Source: Sipunculus nudus
Taxonomy: Eukaryota > Annelida > Sipuncula > Golfingiida > Sipunculidae
DNA: 64,000 bases
Direction: 5' to 3'
NCBI GenBank assembly: GCA_026874595.1
Contig: CM049308.1
Coordinates: forward strand, 93,547,624-93,611,623
Shown here: positions 13,070 through 24,601 of the stretch, one piece after another
Layout of the letters: every line of letters begins with the position of its first letter
Position numbering within the stretch: the stretch's first letter is position 1
Notes under the pieces: model-generated
Databases searched by the model: none
What the model was told of the DNA's origin: nothing
What the model saw: the letters and a program-made list of their open reading frames with translations, nothing else
Translations under genes and position numbers: made by a program

Positions 13070-13497
13070 TGCATATATCCTGTTTGCAATGATGGCAAAA
13101 GGGTCGATGGTATAATCAGAGCGATATCTGCTGTATTCCGCCCCTTCTCCCCTCCCCCCCCCCCCCCCCCGCGTCACCCCTTATTCTGTTAATCTGGCTA
13201 TGACAGGAATAAGGACAATTGTATGTTCATTTGACGATATTTGACATATTAAATTGTCCTGTAGGCTACTTATTGTGCAATAATAATGTAGCATTCCATG
13301 TTTACCTATCTATATCTGTATTAAAATAGCATAGTTATACTGGACAAACAAATTCAAACAGCTTTAAACTCCTCTTACGCAATCGCCTGGCCCGGCCAGA
13401 GTCGTTCGTCCAAGCGCTCCTACCCTTGCGTCCCAAGACAGAGTGCCGCATGCGCCTGATTACCATGATACCCTAGCGGTCAAAGATGGTAGTGTCT

Positions 13498-13937
13498 ATC
13501 CGCACGACCGTCGTGCGGATTAGCTTTCTTATCCGCACGACAGCCGTGTGTTCCTATATATCGTACACTAAATATATTTTAATTTTTCATAATATAACTA
13601 CTTCAAGTATCGGAGGAATTATAATTGTTGGGAAATTGATACAAAACAAAACTCATGAACAGAAATAAACATACCACGAAGAAACTTGTTATGACAGGTG
13701 GCCAAGGAACTTTCGTGTATATGGCCTGGCCCAGGCTTTTCCAGTTCTATGCACTTATTGTGTCTTACTTATAAGTATTAAGTTTAAGTAATTCACCTAG
13801 CATCTACAATTTTAAATAGTTCTGTTGTGCTGAGGTGTCTGTTACCAGCCATATTATTGTAAGCAGTGGTTAGGTTTTATATTGTAATATGAAAGGCTGT
13901 CGTGTGGATTATACTTATCTGCACGACGGTCGTTTGA
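13498..13937. mobile_element. TIR-bounded element, about 440 bp
   Basis: Left end (about 13504-13545) and right end (about 13895-13935) are inverted copies of a ~40-bp sequence. It contains ACGACCGTCGTGC and ACGACAGCC, with a few mismatches and a small indel. The left arm is itself a 23-bp palindrome with a single-base centre. The interior is AT-rich with no protein I recognise. Target duplications were not found. Confidence 0.5.
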
Positions 13938-14066
13938 TAGAAAAAGTAGCCATGCAATCGCATGCTTTCTAGCCCTTGTAACGGCCGTCACGTGATTTGA
14001 GCACGTTATTTCTCCTTTGCCCTCCCCGGTTTTCCATAGCACCTAGCGTAGTCAGCTACAGACATC

Positions 14067-14740
14067 TTGTGTAACGTCGTCACAGAAGTCACCGTGCTGC
14101 CCCTCCTGCTCCTAATTCTTTGTCTACATGGCCAGTCCACAACGGGTGCTTCTTTCCAGCTCAACCCGTTCCGAGTCGACCATGGGGTGGTAATCACAGA
14201 ACAGGGGGAGTGTTTCCATTTACATACACAATGGGCAATAATCGTAAACATTCCGTTCCCTCCGATTCCATGTCAATTGGTAGACACCTTAGACTCATTA
14301 AGAACTTATACTGACCAGTCACATGAACGGCGCCCGCGTTTTAGGACTAACTGGGACACGCGTATCCAGCTCCTTTCGCGTGTCATTAATCATACCACGC
14401 GGAGATGACATAAAAGAGGACTATTCCATTTTTTTGGTGATGTTTCTGGTTCTCTCTTTGGTGTTGTCACAGTAAAGCAATTTAACAAACTTAAAGCAGC
14501 CGTAGCCTTATTATATAAATCACACATCATACCTTACACTAGCCATGACAACATGACACTCAGGCCTTCGGAAATAACCTGATAGGGCCTGGAGTTCATC
14601 TAAAATCGACGTTTGGGGTGACAAGCTGTCGCTAACCTTACACATGAACTCTATTCTAGTCACAGCTGTTAATCAGCTCAGTTCGGCTGTTAAAAATACA
14701 TCCGAAAAACTCGCCGCGATCCAGAAAAAAACTAAGGATG
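14067..14740 (+). pseudogene. Envelope-like glycoprotein remnant of a retroelement
   Basis: The open part (to 14408) starts with a hydrophobic signal-like segment (LPLLLLILCLHG) and continues as an ectodomain-like stretch with a few cysteines. It ends at an in-frame TGA directly before a basic site followed by GLFHFFG. That arrangement, a dibasic site and then a glycine/phenylalanine-rich fusion-peptide-like segment followed by a helical region, is typical of the envelope or F-type proteins of some LTR retrotransposons. Further stops follow and no gag, pol or LTR is visible beside it, so it is a dead fragment. Family assignment is by pattern only; an unrelated secreted protein cannot be excluded. 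Confidence 0.4.
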
Positions 14741-14963
14741 GCCCCGCATGATTAATAACGAGCATAATTATTTTCTAGAGCATATAAATGCCGTTCGTCA
14801 TGCCTTACACAATGTCCATGTCTATGTACATCAATTAAGAAGCGGACTGCCACATCCAACGCCAAGCTATCCTCCAAGGCCTTATCACAGAAAATTTCTG
14901 CCGAGGTCTTACCTTTCCCTCTGATTACATATGCAAATAAAAACCGTATAAAAACCGAAAAAA

Positions 14964-15218
14964 AGGTATGGTTCTCAGGCACCGCCCGCGTCAATTTTAA
15001 CCCCCCGCATCAAAAATTTTTATTTTGATTTTTATCTTTCAAGAAGTTAAATAATACAATTTATGTAGTGCTTTTACCTGTTTAGCAAAAAAAAATGTTA
15101 TTTTCATGCTTTTCTCTGATAAAATGACTTTTTTTATCGAAACATTCAAAAAAAGGTAAAAAATAAAATACCGCCCACCCGCACCGATTTCTGAAAAAAA
15201 TGCCTGAGAACCACACCT
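14964..15218. mobile_element. MITE-like element, 255 bp
   Basis: Terminal inverted repeats of 18 bp with one mismatch: left AGGTATGGTTCTCAGGCA, right the complement, with 13 bp (TGGTTCTCAGGCA) perfect. GC-rich stretches just inside both ends ('accgcccgc' and 'ccgcccacccgc') surround an AT/T-rich core. No ORF. No clear target duplication. Confidence 0.55.
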
Positions 15219-15558
15219 GATTTTTTTTTTGATTTTTTTTTTACCTAATGCGTGTTAATAAGCTGTTGTGGAATCCATATGCTTATCATTGTGGATAACC
15301 ACATTAATGTTTTGAATATGGCTACATTTCATACTGTTTATGTTTGCTTCAATAGAATTACCATAAAAAATGGAGCGGAAGGGGGGGGGGGGGTCTACGT
15401 ATCAAATACTACCAGACCCTACATATCGAAGTCTTCCGATTTTCCTAGAAGTCCACTAGGTTTGTCAACCTGAGGACTACGATGTGCTTCCAATTCTAAA
15501 CAAACCACCCGTGTCTCTAACCTGGGATTTCATTATTGGGCAAAACTAAAAAGATGTA

Positions 15559-15567
<9 letters not shown>

Positions 15568-15612
<45 letters not shown>
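15568..15612. repeat. (TA)n microsatellite
   Basis: Uninterrupted TA run of about 45 bases preceded by interrupted TATG/TGTA. Confidence 0.9.
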
Positions 15613-15614
<2 letters not shown>

Positions 15615-15798
15615 TTTTTCTTCGATAAGGTGGAAAGTGTCGGATATCCCATTATTTGGATGATAACTATCCTCTCAGTCTGTGTACAACCCTCTGTGTA
15701 AGTTGGCCACCCGAGCAGTAGTGTCAGCCAATCAAAACACCTCCCCGCCCGGGACCCAAAAGGAGGCTTTGGAAAATTCACTTCAGTCACTTTGACCT

Positions 15799-15904
15799 TA
15801 GTCCATCTCTGGACCCTTGTGTCCTATGTTAGACCTGATGGACGGACACGTACGTGTCCGTCCATCAGGTCTAACATAGGACACAAGGGTCCAGAGATGG
15901 ACTA
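15799..15904. repeat. Perfect 106-bp palindrome
   Basis: The left arm (15799-15851) and right arm (15852-15904) are exact reverse complements, 53 bp each, with no spacer; the centre is ACGTACGT. The 10-bp word ACTTTGACCT lies directly before it (15789-15798), and the same word begins at the last base (15904-15913). The arm contains no protein motif I recognise. It could be a fold-back insertion with a 10-bp target duplication, a template-switch product, or an assembly/chimera artefact. Confidence 0.95.
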
Positions 15905-16705
15905 CTTTGACCTCAGCGCTCGAAGTGTTCAACGAATGTAGACATAAGGCGAAAACTGTAGAAGCCTGCCGCGACTCCTTGAAACCTTCCTTTTGCGCTC
16001 CCACGAGGACCGGCAGTATCATAATTTTTAAGTGGACAATTTATTCGGCCATTTTGGTATTTAAACCTTAAATTCTGTGTTGTTTTACATTATCTGTGGG
16101 AAACCCCCTACACTATGACAGTTCCGGCGGAAGCTGTACTTGACACGCTATCTGGTACACAGACTAACCAACCTGCCCCACGTGGTCAAGAATGCTCTAG
16201 TTATTTATATATTTTGCTATACACAAGATAAAGACGACCTGCCGGGACCATACGGTGTCCTAGCTTTTATTTGTGCTGCTAATGATACGGGTCTGAGTAA
16301 ACATATACACGTGTACCGTTACATGATAATAACTGGGCCAAATTAAGGTTCGTCGTCATGACGCTGCTCGGTAATTATGCAAAATGTGACCGTGACATTT
16401 CCCAGAAGTCATTCCTATCCACTGTACATGTGAGATGGGTTTTGTCAAAGTATAAACAACAAGCTTAAACGGGAAATCTAAGTGTACCACAAAACTCAGC
16501 CATTGTAACAAGAACTGATCATTACAAGTGTGATCGATTGCATCGTCGCTTACCTGTGCAAGCAGGTTTTATTTTAATAGGTCTGAGATATCGTATACTA
16601 TAATCAGACCTTTTGGTTTCCAAGAAAGAAGAACAAGATCAGACTGGTCGGTGATTATGAATATTTGGAAAAGTAACCACCAAACAACAAGTACAAATCA
16701 GCAAC

Positions 16706-16745
16706 ATGGCGGAGGGAAGTACGAAAAGACGGAAGTACGAAAAAG
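16706..16745 (+). CDS. Uncharacterised 377-residue protein, exon 1
   Basis: ATG at 16706 opens a 40-nt coding stretch encoding MAEGSTKRRKYEK, then one G, and meets a consensus GTAAGT donor at 16746. The leftover G completes a GAT codon with the AT that begins exon 2 after the acceptor at 19314, so the frame is unbroken through a 2.57-kb intron. The short basic patch KRRK could act as a nuclear-localisation signal. I chose this start because it gives a standard ATG (AACATGG context). The downstream open frame begins only with GTG at the exon junction. Linkage of the two exons is inferred from phase; nothing competes with it in the interval. Confidence 0.65.
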
Positions 16746-19314
16746 GTAAGTCTCTTTGTTTGACTGCTAGGTCAACCAGTATTTATAGCCATTCCACGAA
16801 ACACCCATACCTTGAACTGTATAACTGCTTTTTTAAATGAACGACGTTAAAACGCGACCTTTAAACAAAACAGGTCGCCCATGATCATGACGCTCAGCAG
16901 AATCTGACGCACTACTTATGGGCAAAGCACAAAGTTTTCTTATTCTGAGGGACATTGGGACAGAACAATGTGTACTTGCATAATTTAAAGAAACAAAACA
17001 ACACCGTAACACCGTTGAAACAGAATTTAAAACTCTTAACCTTCAAACAACCAAACTGCATTATTTCTGGTAAATGTTAGCATGGAGAAAATTCTACAGA
17101 CCTGGGCAGATAGCATGACTGCTGTTTAAGGTTACCTTTTAGTAGTCCCAGTTTTAACCAAACTGGCTGCTGGGGTCAGCACTGGGGCCTGACTCCTATG
17201 TTTAGTTAAACTTGCTCGCTTCTAAGAGACCGAGCTCTACCCCGTCCATGTAGTTTACCCAAAGCAAGGTGCAGTGGGCGGAGTCACTAGCTGCCTGTGA
17301 TTAGCTGATAGCCGGTGGTCAGTTGATTAGCAACTGGACCTATATCAGCATGTGACGCAAGACATGAGGGATTTAACAAGCTAACTTGGGATTTGCAAGA
17401 AGAATTTACCAAAACATGTCAGTATACTAAAAAGTTTAACATATTAGTTCTAATGGTTAAACCATTTGTGCTGTGCTATGTCCGATGTGGGCTGTCTTAA
17501 AAAGACCCCAGGGGTCTCACATACACTCCGTGCTTTCCTATGCTAGATGATTGATAAATATGAAATATATACGTTGAAACTGCAAAAATACTGCAGTTGC
17601 TGAAGTCCCGGATATAGAGTGCTACATATGCTTATGTGCATACCATTCGGGTGAATATATCATTTTAGCTCACTTGAAATATATCAAAATAAAAGGCGTC
17701 ACCGTAATGCACATGCGTCATATACGATCAATATTTGGTAACGGGCAATAAATCTTATGAACGAACGCATAAAATCTGTTGCATATAGCCCCAGTGATTT
17801 CTGTTATATTCGGTAGCAGACAAAACACCTAATGTCGACCAAATTTGTGATCATGGAAATAATTCAATAATTTTTTACTTATATTCAACTCAGTTCCCAG
17901 TTTACAATTCTTGGTCCAACGAATGAAAAATTAATAACAAATAGAAGATTGCCTGCGCTCTATAACTCAGAAAATATAGGTCACAATGACCAGCTGTTTA
18001 TTTTCGAACCTGTCATCATGTAGAGTGTACATTTCCTGGGTCTTACGGTAACGAAATGTGCCCTGTTAATAACACACGATGGCTTTTTGAAGTTTTTAAA
18101 AATAGAATTTGACTTACCACCAATAAATATAGGTCTTTCAAATAGGATGGCATCTATTAATTTTGCTGCGTAACTTGTATAATATACGTTACAGTGATTA
18201 TGTTTTCATTTCCACTAAAGACCTAACAGGATCTGTCAACATGAGAAGTGCTTGACTTAACACCAGTTGTTGCCCTAAATTCTGAGCTTTGAACATTATT
18301 GGACCCTTGACGTAACGTCGAATGACGTCCAAAGCTCAAAATCTGGGGTGAAACACAATATTGTACAACTACCGCCAGCCATTTCACAGTCTGTCATTTT
18401 ATGTTTTAACATATTTTGCATTAACCTTATTTTACACAATTTAAAACGTAAAAAGTGAAAAATTAACAGTTTTCTCCATTTTCCCCAAGTTCCCGAAACG
18501 GATTCAGAAGTGTAAATCAGTTTATATTATTCATCGTCGTGGTCTGTCTGTCCACAGGTTATTTTTTTTATTTGATATGAATGTAAACTGTAACATATTT
18601 ACCCTTATTTGACACATTTTTAAACGTTAAACGTGAAAAATGAACAGTATTCTCCATTTTCCCGAAGTTCCCGAAAAAGAGCATAAATGTACCCCCCCCC
18701 CCCCCCCCCCCCCCCCCACTCGTTTTATATTTCCCTCTATGATACAACGCCCATATTTACACAGACCGACAGTCGACAGATGGATGAAAATGCATGCACA
18801 TCCTTGCTGGTCCAATATTTATACAAATATTAAATTTTGTACTTTTTAAAACTTAGTGAATTTGGTGATTTATTGTCCAACAACAGATATATCTTCTGAA
18901 TATCACACGTTGAAACATCACGATCGTTAACAAACACGAATATTCTGGTATTGATAAAAATTCAAAATATTGTTTCATAATTAACTTCAGCTTTCACAAT
19001 ACAATGAATATGTATACATGGTACTGTGGAAGACCATTTATTTTATACATTATATCAATAAATATAGGTCATATAATTAACAGCTATGGTAACATTATAT
19101 CATAGGTGGAGAAAATGTGACCTGATACGACCAAACGCAGTTCATGTGTGAAAGAGAACTATGAAATCTTGGGCTGACACGGCAGTGTACAAGAAGAATA
19201 ATAAGTAATTTACCTCAAAAACACCATTCAAATCTGTGTATCAAAGATCTATGTATCAATCATTTCAAAATCATTGAAATTTTATTTGATAGTAATATTC
19301 AATCCATATTTCAG
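16746..19314 (+). other. Intron of the 377-residue protein gene
   Basis: Starts GTAAGT, ends TTTCAG. Its 3' part, from about 18255, is inside segmental duplication copy B. It contains a ~27-base poly-C tract (18692-18718). A minus-strand exon-like stretch at about 18113-18160 was considered and not accepted. Confidence 0.6.
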
Positions 19315-21514
19315 ATCCTGACGTGGAAGACATACGTCGTGATACTGAAGGATCAAACATCAGGAGCGGACCCGAACAAGGGTGGACACAACACAGCAAG
19401 TACAGCCCCGGGGCCATGCACATAACGTTTGAAGGTGCTTTGGGTGAAAAAACAGTTGTTCAGTTCCCTCGCTACTCAGGCGTGTGCCAGGGTCTACATA
19501 AATCCCGGCGTCTTTATGAACCAAAATTGATGAAATCAGAAACCAAATCGTCAAATACCAAAGGAGAGAGCCAAGTAAAAAAGGTGTTTTGTACCCAGAT
19601 GGATCTTATCAATTTGGCCTACAATGAGAGAGAGCATGGAGACCTCCGTATCACCGCTCGATTTGGGTCGTTATACATGTTTGACGATCCGCCTTCCCGC
19701 ACGATGATGGCGGAAGAACTGAATAAGATTGTCCAAAATCAAGGAAAGTTTGAACGAGGCAAGAAGCTTTTCCGTTCATCGTTTATACCGAGGGATCTGT
19801 CCCACGGCCCACTGGAAGACTATTTAGAAAAAGAGGGATACGAACTGTATAACACAGAATCACGATATATCATCACTTGTAAACAAAAGGGACAGTCAAA
19901 GTTTGAATACAGTGTAGCACTTAGTGGTGATTTGGAATTCGTTGAGGTCCGCTACCCCGATGTGAAGTGGGTGGTTTTCAACGTAAAGCGCTCTGAGCCC
20001 CAGAAGAGAGATGTTCGGCTGACGGTGCAATCAACCAGATATGTTCAAGATGAGGACGACCCAGCCACGCGGAGATACCGCCATGCTGACGTCATCAGAC
20101 TGGATGGAGACGAGGTTATCGTCCAGCCTGAGTTCATCAAGGAATGTTCTTTTGTCAGGAGGAAAGTCACAAGAAAATTCAAACGAACAGAGGGCGCTGC
20201 GGGTCAGTTTGATGCGGAAGTCCATCTTGTGCGGTCACAGGAGAATTTCCGACCTGATGACAGAGGGCGCTTCACTGAACGCTCATTATGGCGCGAAGAA
20301 GTTGTCGTCAAACCCGATGTCCCAGATTTATCAAACAAGGAGGTACTCGGCAATTTTCCACTTGAATTTCTGAAATATTGCTTTGCTTTGGAGGCCGTTG
20401 CTGATTAGGCGAGATTTTGTCCATGCAGTAAACGTTTACAGTCAACAGACCTATCACACATATTATAACATTACTTAGTCTTACCGAGGCTTATTGTTAT
20501 TCAACGTCAGGTCCCATTACAAAACATTAGTTAACATGAGAGATCTTCATCATAAAGGTTTTTTTGTCTGCCGTAAAAGGACATCTATGATGACAATAGT
20601 GCTGTCAAAATACACTTCGTCAGCTTTCAGAAACCTGGACCTTGATTATAAACAGCAATTTCACTTTAGTATTCATTTAATTCTACTTTTCAAATGAGTC
20701 TGTGATGTGAAGGTTGTTGTCAGCCTTACACCGAGGCGACTTACGCCTATTTACGGACTTATCTGGAGGAAAATGGAAAAGATTCTAAGAAACAATACAT
20801 CAATAGAAATGTCGCCACCTGCAGATTACAATCACGTGTCGGTCATGTGATCAGATGTCTGCAGATCTCAGTGAAGAATTCAGGGGTTCTGGATATATCT
20901 GAGAGAGAGGGCAGACGGGGGTCATAGAGGCAGGGACTAATAACAAAGCCTCGAACAATATCAGTATTTTTTTCATATTTTTATTTGTCTGTACAAACGT
21001 AAGTTAATATTAATTTCCTATCACCATAAAATACAGGGATAATGCAACCCATGCTGTATAAAATGTAACCATGGTGTAAATATATAAACATTAGGATCAA
21101 AACCGTCGTTTCAAAATATTTGCACATTAATTTCCCCGTGTTCTACCGTATTTAAAAAGCAGATGGGTCTTTTTGTCATATCAGTATTTAAACCAAGTAT
21201 AATAAAAATCAGATATAAACATTTAACTGTAAGAAACGATTGATGGTGAAATGATTGTAATATAAAATCATGGGCTTATCAAGGGGGTGCCGCAGGGGGT
21301 CATGGCCCCCCCTCCATCCGACTTTGTATGTGATACTGAGGGAAAACATTCCACACAGTAATATCTATTAAGAAATTAAAGCATAAAAGCAGAAATAAAA
21401 ACATGAAAATATCAGTGTCATTGCTGCACACTTTCATATGCAGGTTCCATACTTTTCCTCTTGTTTTCAGTCTTAAAATGGTACACGGATATTGAAGTAG
21501 ACGTATTCTATATG

Positions 21515-21566
<52 letters not shown>

Positions 21567-21820
21567 CCCTTTGCCAGTGGATATACGCTGTATCCCCCCC
21601 CCCCCGGGCACCCCCTATTCCTTAAATATTGGCTTCACCCCTGATGAAATTAAAAGGTTCCTATGACTAGAATAATGACAAATTGAGTTCATTTGAAGAA
21701 ATTTGACATATTAAATTTATTTGTGTGTTGCTTATATTGCAATAATATAAATGTTCCATTATATATGTAATACAATAACATAGTTATATTGGTAAACAAA
21801 TACGACCAGTTTGACAAGAA
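18255..21820 (+). repeat. Segmental duplication, copy B (carries the intact gene)
   Basis: Collinear with 8665-13365 from intron sequence through the coding exon to about 1.4 kb downstream. It lacks the SINE and hAT-like insertions of copy A. The shared downstream block includes the sequence following the stop codon, a 'cagggggtcatggccccc' word, a TA run (21513-21556) and a short poly-C tract (about 21594-21605). Confidence 0.85.
19315..20408 (+). CDS. Uncharacterised 377-residue protein, exon 2 (main exon)
   Basis: A 1,094-nt terminal exon after the acceptor TCCATATTTCAG, ending at TAG (20406-20408). Together with exon 1 it gives 377 residues with no signal peptide or membrane segment. Landmarks: a charged N-terminus (EDIRRDTEG); a segment GDLRITARFGSLYMFD near residues 125-140 that looks like a small beta/alpha domain; two beta-rich blocks near 195-265 (SRYIITCKQKG, VVFNVKRSEPQKRDVRLTVQ); a basic patch VRRKVTRKFKR near 300; and a C-terminal helix GNFPLEFLKYCFALEAV. 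I do not recognise the family. The mix of small domains and basic patches would suit an intracellular nucleic-acid or protein binder, but that is a guess. A broken paralogue lies 9 kb upstream, and this copy has no stop or frameshift, which argues for function. Confidence 0.75.
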
Positions 21821-22955
21821 CATGTGATGATACACCACAGAGTTCATGGATAACTGATAATGTTTGATGCATGCGTCACGTAGCAGTGAAAATACATTGA
21901 TATTATATGGCACATATTGTAAGACGGCATCTTCAGTTGTTCAAGGAGAACAAATATATCCTTTAAAGCAAAATAATATTTTCAACTTAACATATTTTCT
22001 CAAGGTTTTTATTAGTAACACTATCACAGAACATGACTGGTTGCGTTATTAATGAAAGGATTAACCACATGTATTCAGAATACTGCAATAATGGCAGACA
22101 CTACAATATTCCTGCTTTTATTTTATCTTAACAAATATGATTTATGTTAAACATATATACTAGTAGAAACACGGATGTATGTGACACCCTGAACTTCTAT
22201 ATAATGCACATAATAAATAAATGTATTCCACTTGTCCATGCTTATCAATGTATTGGTCCCCATACCACAGTGTATGCAAGTTGCCTATCACAGTAACGTA
22301 TCAACCGTATCTCCAAATATTTAACATTTATGAAATACTGAATTAAGTGGTAATACATATTCTACATGTATTTGTGTCTGATTTGATGTGTGCAATTTTA
22401 AACAATAAACTGACCAGAGAACTAGAAACATTGTTTTATGTATAACATTTGTCACTATTCATTGAGCAAACGTAAATGATGGACTTATGGAAGACTGTTT
22501 TTATCTAATACTGACAGCGTGCATGGAAAATCTGTCAGAAGGGGAGGGGCTGGTGTAGGAGGGAGAGAAAACAGTCTCATGTAAGGAGAGTCAATCATTA
22601 TTAATATTTTCATATAAAGCCAATTAGGACACATTCGTATGGCATCATACATCATTTCTATCACCAAAAACAATGTAAAAACGTGTGTATAAAGTGTATT
22701 TCTTGAACATGGCACATCATTATATAATATGGCTCTTGTACCGGTATGTGTATTGTCTGAACCAACTGGGGTAAAAATCACTCACAGTGAAATGTGAAAC
22801 AAAACATTCTGAAACATCTGAAATGACAGGACAAATTAGACCATAACAGTATTCCATAAAAGTGTATGATCCGAAACTGGATATCTTCCACTTCTGGACT
22901 ATAGTGTAACGTCTGAAATATCAAGGTGTCTACATTTTAACACCTCCGTGTGTTT
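21821..22955. other. Intergenic interval, no gene seen
   Basis: AT-rich, with no exon-like segment supported by splice sites and no repeat recognised. Confidence 0.45.
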
Positions 22956-22959
22956 TCTC

Positions 22960-23945
22960 ATATATTTAGGCGTCTACCACACTTAAGCCATAGTGTTGTC
23001 TCAGATATAGGGATGTCTACCACACCTAAGCCATAGTGTGTTGTGTCAGATATCAGGGAGTCTACCACACCTTAGTTGTTGTGTGTTGTCATATCAGGGA
23101 TCTATCACTTCCAGAACATGTTTTCACAAATATTAAGGTGTCTACCATTTTGTCTCAGATATCAGGGTGTATCTCAGATATCTAGGTGTCTACCACACCT
23201 AAGCCATAGTGTGTTGTCTCAAATATCTAGGTTTCTACCACACCTAAGCCATAGTGTGCTGTCTTAGATACCCAGGTGTCTACCACACCTATGCTACAGT
23301 GTTTTGTCTCAGATATCAGGGTGTCTACAACACCTAAGCCATAGTGTGTGATCTTATATATCTAGGGGTCTACCACACCTAAACCACAGTGTGTTGTCTC
23401 AGACATCAGGGTGTCTACCACACCTAAGCCATAGTGTTTTGTCTCAGATATCAGGGTATCTACAACACTTAAGCCAAAGTGTGTGATCTCATATATCTAG
23501 GTGTCTACCACACCTAAACCACAGTGTTGTCTCAGACATCAGGGTGTTTACCACACCTAAGCCATAGTGTGTTGTCTCAGATATAAGGGTGTCTACCACA
23601 CCTAAGCCATAGTGTGTTGTCTCAGATATCAGGGTGTCTACCACACCTAAGCCATAGTGTGTTGTCTCATATATCTAGGTGTCTACCACACCTAAGCTAT
23701 AGTGTGTTGTCTCAGATATCAGGTTGTCCACCACGCCTAAGCCATAGTGTGTGATCTCATAAATCTAGGTGTCTACCACACCTAAACAGTGTGTTGTCTC
23801 AGACATCAGGGTGCCTACCTCACCTAAGCCATAGTGTGAGTTCTCAGAAATCTAGGCGTCTACCACACCTAATCCATAGTGTGTTGTCTCATATATCTAG
23901 GTGTTTTCCACACCTAAGCCATAGTGTTGTCTCAGATATCATGTT
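22960..23945. repeat. Minisatellite, unit about 45 bp
   Basis: About 20 diverged copies of a unit built from GGTGTCTACCACACCTAAGC, 'catagtgtgttgtctc' and 'agatatcag/tctag'. Copies vary by short indels. ORFs in it are by-products of the repeat. Confidence 0.9.
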
Positions 23946-24103
23946 GCCTGCACATTTGGAGACCTATGGGAAGGGGGTTGCAAGAAGAAGACAAAGATAG
24001 GTTTGGTGATGATGAATGTGATACAGATAATGGCAATTCCAATGCAAATATAAGGTGATGGTTTACATTCAAAATGAGTGCTACTTTTAAACTCTACATA
24101 CAG

Positions 24104-24208
24104 AGAGACTGGCCTGGAACATTACGCAGAAATTTTATGGACCCCTCATTGCCCTTCTCTACACCATGGAGATTTACGTTTTGGTTTTCCTCACTTCATA
24201 TAATACAG
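24104..24208 (+). CDS. Possible isolated exon, hydrophobic segment
   Basis: A 105-nt stretch between an acceptor (ctctacatacag) and a donor (acag|gtgggt). Read with phase 1 at both ends it is open and encodes RLAWNITQKFYGPLIALL followed by YTMEIYVLVFLTSYNT, a plausible membrane-spanning segment. No neighbouring plus-strand exon was identified, and the flanking exon at 24602 is on the other strand. It may be a real exon of an unresolved membrane protein or chance. Confidence 0.25.
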
Positions 24209-24601
24209 GTGGGTAACACATATATTTAAACACTAATATACAGGAGTTCCCTCACATTACTTTTCCAAATACTTTTTAAACAGTTCCTGTGATGAACTCT
24301 ACAAAAGTGAGAGGATAACAGTTTCTTGACAAAGAAATAACAAGAATGGACAATTTTCACTACTGCATATTCTCTGATACTGCTTCACTTTAATACAAGG
24401 CAGATAGGTTGAGCACCATAAAGTATGTCACTTTGCTTTGGCACAAGTATGCTCTCATTCATCCACTCCAAGCTCACACATTTGAGAGTTCCCGCTCCAT
24501 AGGCTATCTCACATATCAGCATTAACTAAGTATTTTGTAAGTTTGTTCTTAATTTGAATATTTGCTCCCTGTTTCCTATTTCATATTTCTGCAATATACA
24601 C

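Larger units (their letters stand above)
8665..13365 (+). repeat. Segmental duplication, copy A (decayed)
   Basis: Collinear with 18255-21820: shared blocks include 'cagttgttgccc..aattctgag', the 'cagtctgtcattttatgtt' block, the whole coding exon, its 3' flank, and a TA-repeat/poly-C block before the right limit. Copy A contains part of the intron found in copy B, so it arose by DNA duplication and not by reverse transcription. Copy A has extra insertions (SINE at 8812, hAT-like at 10079) that are absent at the matching points of copy B. Confidence 0.85.

Noticed and set aside
18113-18160. Minus-strand exon-like stretch (AKLIDAILFERPIFIGG) before a GTAAGT
   Set aside because: It lies inside the intron of a plus-strand gene, has a weak acceptor, and no partner exon was found.
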